Shown here piece by piece: positions 23,630-28,686 of a stretch of DNA of 28,686 nucleotides. Source of the DNA: Clostridiales bacterium (lineage in GTDB: Bacteria; Bacillota; Clostridia; Oscillospirales; Oscillospiraceae); the NCBI GenBank assembly GCA_004557735.1, contig SFFV01000023.1, positions 1 through 28,686 of the forward strand, given 5' to 3'. Every line of letters begins with the position of its first letter. The first letter of the stretch is position 1. The position numbers and the translations under genes are program-made. The notes beneath the pieces were generated by a model. It was not told the DNA's origin. It ran no database searches and saw only the letters and a list, made by a program, of their open reading frames with translations.

Positions 23630-24973
23630 ATGGAAAAAAGAGAATTTGATGTGATCGTGGCCGGTGGCGGTACGGCCGGTGCGATCGCGGGACTTGCCGC
23701 GGCGAGAAACGGCGCGCGCACGCTGATCGTCGAGAGAAACCGCTGCCTCGGCGGTCAGTTCACCTCCGGTATGCAGGGCGCGTGGGTCGGCTTCAGTGAC
23801 AAGCTGAAACGCTGCGTCGGCGGCATGACCTGGGAGCTGCGGAACATTCTCAACGACATGGGCGCCATCGTTGACAAGGACCCGGACAAGGACGTCTGCT
23901 ATCTCTACGATACCGAGGTGGCCAAGGTCGTACTGGACGATCTGGCCGCAAAGGAGCCGAATCTCACCGTCTGGCTGAACACCCAGATCATCGACGTGCT
24001 GCAGGAGGAGGACACGGTCATTGGACTCACGGTCGTCTCCGAGATGCAGATCGAGGAGGTCTACGGCAAGGCCGTGATCGACTGTACCGGCGACGCGGGC
24101 GTCTGCGCAAAGGCCGGGGCGACCTACGACATCCGCCGGGACGAGGAGATCCAGCCGATGACGCTGATCGGCAAGGTGGCCGGCGTCGATATGGAGCGTG
24201 TGGAAAAGTACTATGAGGAGCACCCGCCGGTGGAGGACACCATGATGCCTCCGGCCTGGCACGATTTTCGCAGCTTCCCGGGTCTGATGCATTTCGGACT
24301 CAAGGATGAGCTGAAGAACGTGGACCTGCCCGAGGACAAGGAATACCTGCGCCACTGGCTCGGTATCTTTACCTCTACGCCGAATCCGGGGGAGATGACA
24401 ATCAACTGCTCCGGCGCTCTGGAAGCCAACAGCACCCGCGGCTTTGACACCCGGACCGCGCAGGAGAACTTCTCCCAGAAGTGCCTCTATGACGTGGCAT
24501 GGGCCATGAAAAACTACATCCCCGGTTTTGAAAACTCCTATCTCACTGCCATCGCCGCCATGCTCGGCGTCCGGGAGAGCCGCCGCGTCATCTGCGACTA
24601 TGAGGTCAAGTTTCAGGACTTCCTGGACGCCCGGGACTTCCCCGACAGCATCGGCCGCGGCGCCATGCCCGCCGGCTTCCATACCCCGGAAGGGGAGACC
24701 ATGGTGGTCTATGACCTGGAGCCGGGCACCTCCATGACCATCCCGTATCGCTGCATGGTGGTCAAGGGCAAGGAAAACCTGCTGGTGGCGGGACGCTGCG
24801 CGTCCTATGAAATCGAGGTCGCCAACTGCATCCGATGCATGCCCCAATGCATGGTGATGGGCGAGGCCGTCGGCACGGCGGCGGCGATGGCGGTCAAGGC
24901 CGGTGTCACCGTCCGCAACGTGGACATCAAGGCCCTGCAGCAGAAGCTCATCGAAAACGGCGGTATACTCTGA
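23630..24973 (+). CDS. FAD-dependent oxidoreductase (FAD_oxidored, PF12831 type)
   Basis: 447 residues. The N-terminal Rossmann dinucleotide motif is AGGGTAGAIAG (11-21) with E35 closing the second strand, followed by CLGGQFTSGMQG (39-50), a conserved loop near the flavin. The C-terminal FAD contact region is ENLLVAGRCASYEIEVANCIRCMPQCMVMGEAVGTAAAMA. A Cys-rich stretch (CIRCMPQC) sits there, but lacks the spacing of an iron-sulfur site. Substrate is unknown; family members often occur with DapA-family proteins and carbohydrate ABC importers in clostridial catabolic clusters. The aldolase gene ends 27 bases upstream; aaaggag precedes the ATG. Confidence 0.9.
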   Translation: MEKREFDVIVAGGGTAGAIAGLAAARNGARTLIVERNRCLGGQFTSGMQGAWVGFSDKLKRCVGGMTWELRNILNDMGAIVDKDPDKDVCYLYDTEVAKVVLDDLAAKEPNLTVWLNTQIIDVLQEEDTVIGLTVVSEMQIEEVYGKAVIDCTGDAGVCAKAGATYDIRRDEEIQPMTLIGKVAGVDMERVEKYYEEHPPVEDTMMPPAWHDFRSFPGLMHFGLKDELKNVDLPEDKEYLRHWLGIFTSTPNPGEMTINCSGALEANSTRGFDTRTAQENFSQKCLYDVAWAMKNYIPGFENSYLTAIAAMLGVRESRRVICDYEVKFQDFLDARDFPDSIGRGAMPAGFHTPEGETMVVYDLEPGTSMTIPYRCMVVKGKENLLVAGRCASYEIEVANCIRCMPQCMVMGEAVGTAAAMAVKAGVTVRNVDIKALQQKLIENGGIL

Positions 24974-25044
24974 AAAAGGAACGCGGATAAAAAACGCGAA
25001 AACTGAGCCGGTCCCACAAAAAATATGAAAAGGAAGGAAAAAAG

Positions 25045-26439
25045 ATGAAACGAATCATTGCAATGCTTCTGACAGTACTGATGGTTTTCAGCCTCTGCGC
25101 CTGCGGCCAGTCTCCCGCTCCCGCAGAATCCCCGGCAAACAGCGACTCTGCCCCGGCGGCGGAACCGGAAGCGCCCGCCGCGGAAGAACCCCAGGATTAT
25201 GACTACAGCGGCCAGAAGCTGATCATCTGGACCTGCCTGACCGCGGACGCACAGTACGAAGTCCTCAATAAGCAGTTCACCGAGCTCGGCAATGAGATGG
25301 GCGTTGAGGTGGAGGTCGAGCGCCTGTCCTTCAACGAAATGATCCAGAAGCTCGCCACCGCGGCCTCCTCCGGCGACGTGCCCGACATCATGCACGTGAA
25401 CTTCGGCGGCACCGCGCAGCTCTATGCCGACGAGGCCCTGATGCCCGTGGACGGCATTATCGACACGATTGGCGCCGATGATTTCTCGGAGGCCTACAAG
25501 CGCGTACTCACCGGCGCCGACGGTAAGATCTACGGCATCCCCGACTGGGCCATGCACACCTCCGTCTGGTACCGCAAGGACCTGTTTGAAGAGAAGGGCC
25601 TGGAGATCCCCAAGACCTGGGCCGAATTCAAGGCGACTGCCGTTGCGCTGAATGACGGCGCGGATATGGCCGGCTTCCCCGTCCCTCTGGACGGCGTGCA
25701 GGTGGCGGCACAGACCCTGTATGAGCTGATGTGCTCCAAGGGCATCTACTTCCTCGACCCAAAGACCGGCGAGTACATCTTTGACCAGGAGAAGGATGAG
25801 GCCATTGAGGTTATTGATTATCTGGTCGATCTGTACAAGTCCGCTTCTCCCGCCGCGTCTCTGACTTGGTCCTGGGGCGATTACCGCAATGCGCTGGCTG
25901 TCTCGGGCACGGTGGCTATGACGCTTGACATGGGCGCCGTCATCGGCAACGCCCAAAGCAACAACCCGGAGATGACCGCCAAGCTGGGCTGCTTCGACTT
26001 CCCGGGCGTGGACGGAAACAAGGTCGCCTCCTTCGGCTCCGGCTACTGCTTTGTCGGCACCAAGCAGGATGAGCCCCTGCGTGAGGCTCTGATCACCGAC
26101 TTCCTGATCGCTCTGTATACGCCCGAGCGCGCTGCGGAACGCGCCCTGTCCCGCCCGATGTTCGCCTTCCCGTCCTATCTGCCCGCCTTTGAGATCTACA
26201 AGCAGTCCGAGAAGGTCGCTGATTTCCAGACGGAGATCGACACGATTTTCGATGCCTTTGAAAACAGCACCTGGTACTGGTATGGCATGGAGAACGGCCT
26301 GTCCCCGATGTCAGCCCATATAGAAGCGACCAACATCTTTGGCGTTGCGCTGCAGGGCGCCTGCGACGGTACGTACACCTCCGAAGAAGCCTTTGATCTG
26401 ATCAATGACGATCTGGCGGCGTTTGCAGCCACCATGTAA
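25045..26439 (+). CDS. Carbohydrate-type ABC importer substrate-binding lipoprotein
   Basis: 464 residues. The signal peptide ends in LCAC with the lipidated Cys at 20, then an Ala/Pro/Glu linker (22-50) leads into a family 1 (MalE/UgpB-like) binding fold: QKLIIWTCLTADAQYEVLNKQFTELGNEMGVEVEVE, SGDVPDIMHVNFGG, and TGADGKIYGIPDWAMHTSVWYRKDLFEEKGLEIPKTW are typical. It captures a sugar or sugar-like ligand and hands it to the two permeases downstream. aaaaggaagg precedes the ATG. An intercistronic hairpin follows, as is common after binding-protein genes. The ligand is unidentified. Confidence 0.95.
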   Translation: MKRIIAMLLTVLMVFSLCACGQSPAPAESPANSDSAPAAEPEAPAAEEPQDYDYSGQKLIIWTCLTADAQYEVLNKQFTELGNEMGVEVEVERLSFNEMIQKLATAASSGDVPDIMHVNFGGTAQLYADEALMPVDGIIDTIGADDFSEAYKRVLTGADGKIYGIPDWAMHTSVWYRKDLFEEKGLEIPKTWAEFKATAVALNDGADMAGFPVPLDGVQVAAQTLYELMCSKGIYFLDPKTGEYIFDQEKDEAIEVIDYLVDLYKSASPAASLTWSWGDYRNALAVSGTVAMTLDMGAVIGNAQSNNPEMTAKLGCFDFPGVDGNKVASFGSGYCFVGTKQDEPLREALITDFLIALYTPERAAERALSRPMFAFPSYLPAFEIYKQSEKVADFQTEIDTIFDAFENSTWYWYGMENGLSPMSAHIEATNIFGVALQGACDGTYTSEEAFDLINDDLAAFAATM

Positions 26440-26471
26440 TCGCAGAAACGTCGGCAAGCCCACATATTTGA

Positions 26472-26511
26472 AATCTGTCCGCCAGGCGCAGCCGCGTCTG
26501 GCGGACAGATT
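26472..26511 (+). other. Intercistronic hairpin between binding-protein and permease genes
   Basis: A 14-bp perfect stem (26472-26485 with 26498-26511), with a further inner 3-bp stem (26486-26488 with 26493-26495). There is no U-run, so it is a 3'-stability element rather than a full terminator and would keep receptor mRNA in excess over the permeases. Confidence 0.6.
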
Positions 26512-26532
26512 GAAACCTCTATTCTGACGGGG

Positions 26533-27459
26533 GTGATCACCATAGGCGGTGAAAGACTTGAAAACCGAAAAGGCATTTTGAGCAGCTACACCAGGAGACA
26601 CCGGTTGATCGGCATACTGTTTGCGGTGCCTGCGCTGATTTTCCTGCTGACCTTTGTGCTGTACCCGGTCGCTTATAACATTTTTCTCAGCTTTACCAAC
26701 GCCTCGCTGTCCGCGAAAAAAGCGGTGAAGTTTGTGGGACTGAAAAACTTTACCGTCATGTTCTCCAATAAACTCTTCAAACAGTATTTCTGGAACACCT
26801 GCAAGTGGACCTTCTGGTCTGTGCTGGGACAGATGCTTCTGGGGCTTGGGCTCGCTATGCTGATTTCGCAGCCGATAAAGGGCGCGACCGCGATCCGCAG
26901 CTTCCTTCTGATTCCGTACGTCGTTCCGGCTGTAACGCTGGCGCTGGTGTCCAAGTGGATCCTCAACAGCGATTACGGCATCATCAGTTACTGGTGCCAA
27001 CAGGCGGGATGGCTGGATGCGCGGCAGTCGTTTTTGGCCATGAAAGGCCCGGCCATGTGGGTGGTCGTGATTTTGAACATCTGGCGATCGTATCCCTTTC
27101 CCATGCTCATCTACTGGGCGGCGCTGAAGAACATCGACCGTGAATTGTATGAGGCTGCCACGGTGGACGGCTCATCAAAGTGGCAGATGTTTCGTTATAT
27201 TACACTCCCGCAGCTGCGGGGGACGACCGCCGTTCTGCTCATTCTGCGCATTGTCTGGACGGCGACATACTATGATCTGATCTACATGGTGACGGGCGGC
27301 GGCCCGACCGGATCCACCACCACACTGCCGATCCTGATATACCAGACTTCCTTTGGGTCAGGACAGCTTGGCGCAGGAGCAGCCATTTCCATGGTTCTTG
27401 GCGTGCTGATGCTTGGGTGTATCATCTTTTATATCCGAAACAACATGAAAGAGGAGTGA
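26533..27459 (+). CDS. Carbohydrate ABC transporter permease (MalF/UgpA type)
   Basis: Up to 308 residues, six membrane segments, EAA loop at 207-226 (EAATVDGSSKWQMFRYITLP) that docks on the ATPase. The body from RRHRLIGILFAVPALIFLLTFVLYPV onward is standard. The start is ambiguous: the GTG at 26533 begins inside the only good ribosome site (gggggtgatc, 26529-26538), whereas in-frame candidates after that site are a TTG at 26578 and a non-standard ATA at 26542. It is placed here from the GTG as the longest form. It pairs with the MalG-type permease that follows. Confidence 0.93.
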   Translation: MITIGGERLENRKGILSSYTRRHRLIGILFAVPALIFLLTFVLYPVAYNIFLSFTNASLSAKKAVKFVGLKNFTVMFSNKLFKQYFWNTCKWTFWSVLGQMLLGLGLAMLISQPIKGATAIRSFLLIPYVVPAVTLALVSKWILNSDYGIISYWCQQAGWLDARQSFLAMKGPAMWVVVILNIWRSYPFPMLIYWAALKNIDRELYEAATVDGSSKWQMFRYITLPQLRGTTAVLLILRIVWTATYYDLIYMVTGGGPTGSTTTLPILIYQTSFGSGQLGAGAAISMVLGVLMLGCIIFYIRNNMKEE

Positions 27460-27469
27460 GGAGGCTGTT

Positions 27470-28318
27470 ATGAAAACAAGCAGTATTTCCCGGCAAAAGC
27501 GTAATGCTGCGATTGCCACAGCCGTCCTTCTGGTTTTCGCGTTGGCGTTTGTGGGCTTCCCTCTGCTGTGGATGGCCATCAGCTCCTTTAAGCCCGGTGT
27601 GGAACTCTTTGTCGTTCCGCCTTCCATTCTGCCGCGCAGCTGGTCGCTGGAATGGTATCGGCAGGCCTTTGCCACGGATGCGGTTGTCCGGTATTTTCTC
27701 AATTCGCTGAAGATCGCCAGCATTGTCATGCTCATTGATATGCTGGTAGGCACTTTGACCGCCTACAGTCTGGTACGCTTTCAGTATAGCGGGCGCAAGG
27801 CGCTGATGATGGGAATCCTCGCCTCCTACTGTGTGCCGCCGATCATGCTGCTCCTGCCGCTCTATAAAATCATGGCGACCATGGGTCTTACAGGCAGCCA
27901 CGTCGGCGTCATTGTTGGACACCTGACCATTACCCTGCCGTTTTCCGTGTGGCTTCTGATACCCTTTTTCAAGAAACTTCCGAGAGAGATCGATGAGGCC
28001 GCCCTCATCGACGGCGCTTCCGAGTGGCAGGTCTTTACCCGTATCGATTTTCCCCTTGTGGTTTCCGGCGTGATATCTACAGGGATCATGGCCTTCATCA
28101 TGTCCTGGAACGAGTTTCTGCTCTCCAGCGTGCTGGTAAACAAGGAGGCAATGAAGACTCTGACCGTCGGCATTTCCAACTATATCAGCTCCACGCACAT
28201 CGACTGGGGCATCATCATGGCTCTCGGCACGATCACGACGATTCCCGTTATCCTGCTGTTTGCCGCCGTACAGCGCTATTTTGTCGAGGGCATGACAGCC
28301 GGTGCGGTAAAAGGATAA
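27470..28318 (+). CDS. Carbohydrate ABC transporter permease (MalG/UgpE type)
   Basis: 282 residues, six membrane segments, EAA loop at 176-195 (EAALIDGASEWQVFTRIDFP). PLLWMAISSFKP near the N-terminus and SWNEFLLSSVL in the last third are MalG hallmarks. The ATG at 27470 is preceded by gaggagg. It lies 10 bases after the MalF-type gene and ends at a strong terminator. No ATPase gene is in the operon, so the importer probably borrows a shared MsmX/MsmK-type ATPase, as many Gram-positive sugar importers do. Confidence 0.95.
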   Translation: MKTSSISRQKRNAAIATAVLLVFALAFVGFPLLWMAISSFKPGVELFVVPPSILPRSWSLEWYRQAFATDAVVRYFLNSLKIASIVMLIDMLVGTLTAYSLVRFQYSGRKALMMGILASYCVPPIMLLLPLYKIMATMGLTGSHVGVIVGHLTITLPFSVWLLIPFFKKLPREIDEAALIDGASEWQVFTRIDFPLVVSGVISTGIMAFIMSWNEFLLSSVLVNKEAMKTLTVGISNYISSTHIDWGIIMALGTITTIPVILLFAAVQRYFVEGMTAGAVKG

Positions 28319-28360
28319 AATGAAAGCAAAAACCGCCGCCGCAGAAACGGCGGCGTTCAT

Positions 28361-28413
28361 AAGACAAGCACAGCCACCGTAGTTTGAACTTCGGTGGCTG
28401 TGCTTGTCTTTTT
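28361..28413 (+). terminator. Terminator of the catabolic operon
   Basis: A 19-bp perfect stem (28361-28379 with 28392-28410), 12-base loop, tail of Ts to 28413. A second smaller stem just before it (28334-28341 with 28348-28355, cgccgccg/cggcggcg) may act in tandem. Confidence 0.92.
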
Positions 28414-28536
28414 CCATGAAATATGATAAAACATGGAATCAATCAGAACTGCAAATTGATATTTTCCTCAATTCGCTGTTTGTGAGGAAGACTTCTCATA
28501 GTAAAGGCGATATGCTCTTTGCGGAGGTGCAGAACA

Positions 28537-28686
28537 ATGGACCAAATGAAAATCGGAAAACATATTGCACTTTTTCGCCGACAGGCAGGGTGCCGTCAAG
28601 AGTTATGCGCAAATTCGTTTGCAGGCTCTGGCTGAATGAAGTCAACCGGCAATAGAGACGTCTTCCAGAGCCGCCTCTAAGTGCTT
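28537..28686 (+). pseudogene. Decayed or incomplete XRE family regulator
   Basis: A good ribosome site (gcggagg) precedes the ATG at 28537. The first 33 codons read MDQMKIGKHIALFRRQAG then CRQELCANS, the start of an XRE helix-turn-helix, and meet a stop at 28633. A different frame further on reads VNRQ, a stop, then RRLPEPPLSA, which matches the usual VSRWERG..LPEPPLL continuation. So the gene appears broken by more than one small frameshift. It runs off the right edge. Sequence error at a contig end is an alternative. Confidence 0.55.

Noticed and set aside
22700..24847. 715-residue minus-strand open frame opposite the aldolase and oxidoreductase
   Set aside because: Covers two genes with clear catalytic motifs; it has no motif or start signal of its own.
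28404..28655. 83-residue plus-strand open frame at the right edge
   Set aside because: Begins inside the operon terminator and lies in a different frame from the XRE-like reading and its ribosome site.

Overview
The window looks like chromosome from a GC-rich, spore-forming, low-complexity-envelope Firmicute, most likely a gut-type clostridium of the Oscillospiraceae/Ruminococcaceae kind. This is inferred from the yabP-yabQ-divIC-yabR cluster (order as in Bacillus), strong AGGAGG-type ribosome binding sites, sigma-A promoters at near-perfect consensus, Cys-anchored lipoproteins as ABC receptors, and a short Oscillospiraceae-like repeat. No phage, transposase, rRNA or CRISPR array is visible.

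Layout. 1-2.1 kb: a small DUF378 membrane protein, then a striking fusion of a degenerate protein kinase, one membrane span and an extracellular C-type-lectin fold. 2.2-5.0 kb (minus): a three-gene ABC importer of the tryptophan/tyrosine-type (TrpXYZ-like) class. 5.2-7.8 kb (minus): an EamA/DMT transporter and a cardiolipin synthase. 7.8-9.7 kb (minus): a self-contained operon of an XRE repressor, a small membrane protein, an ABC ATPase and a short ABC-2 permease. 9.8-10.7 kb (plus): a stand-alone SWIM zinc-finger protein. 10.9-11.9 kb: a repeat element and an AT-rich PadR + DUF2812 pair. 12.1-12.2 kb: tRNA-Leu(UAA). 12.3-13.9 kb (plus): yabP, yabQ, divIC, yabR. 13.9-16.3 kb (minus): peptidase T and a CapA-like metallophosphatase. 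16.5-21.5 kb (plus): a MacAB/YknXYZ-like ABC exporter with two different adaptor proteins. 21.6-28.3 kb: a catabolic locus with an IclR regulator divergent from a DapA-family aldolase/hydratase, an FAD-dependent oxidoreductase and a carbohydrate-type ABC importer lacking its ATPase. The last 150 bases hold a decayed XRE regulator.

How the genes work together. Several units are self-contained: the TrpXYZ-like importer is receptor-permease-ATPase in one transcript; the XRE and PadR units each carry a palindrome at their own promoter, suggesting autoregulation; the exporter genes overlap or abut and should form one membrane complex; the IclR locus has a palindrome directly downstream of the aldolase promoter, suggesting substrate-controlled uptake and breakdown of a carbohydrate-like acid whose identity cannot be read from sequence. 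The most unusual items are the pseudokinase-lectin receptor, the two-adaptor exporter whose second adaptor carries a foreign domain in its helical hairpin, and the stand-alone SWIM protein.
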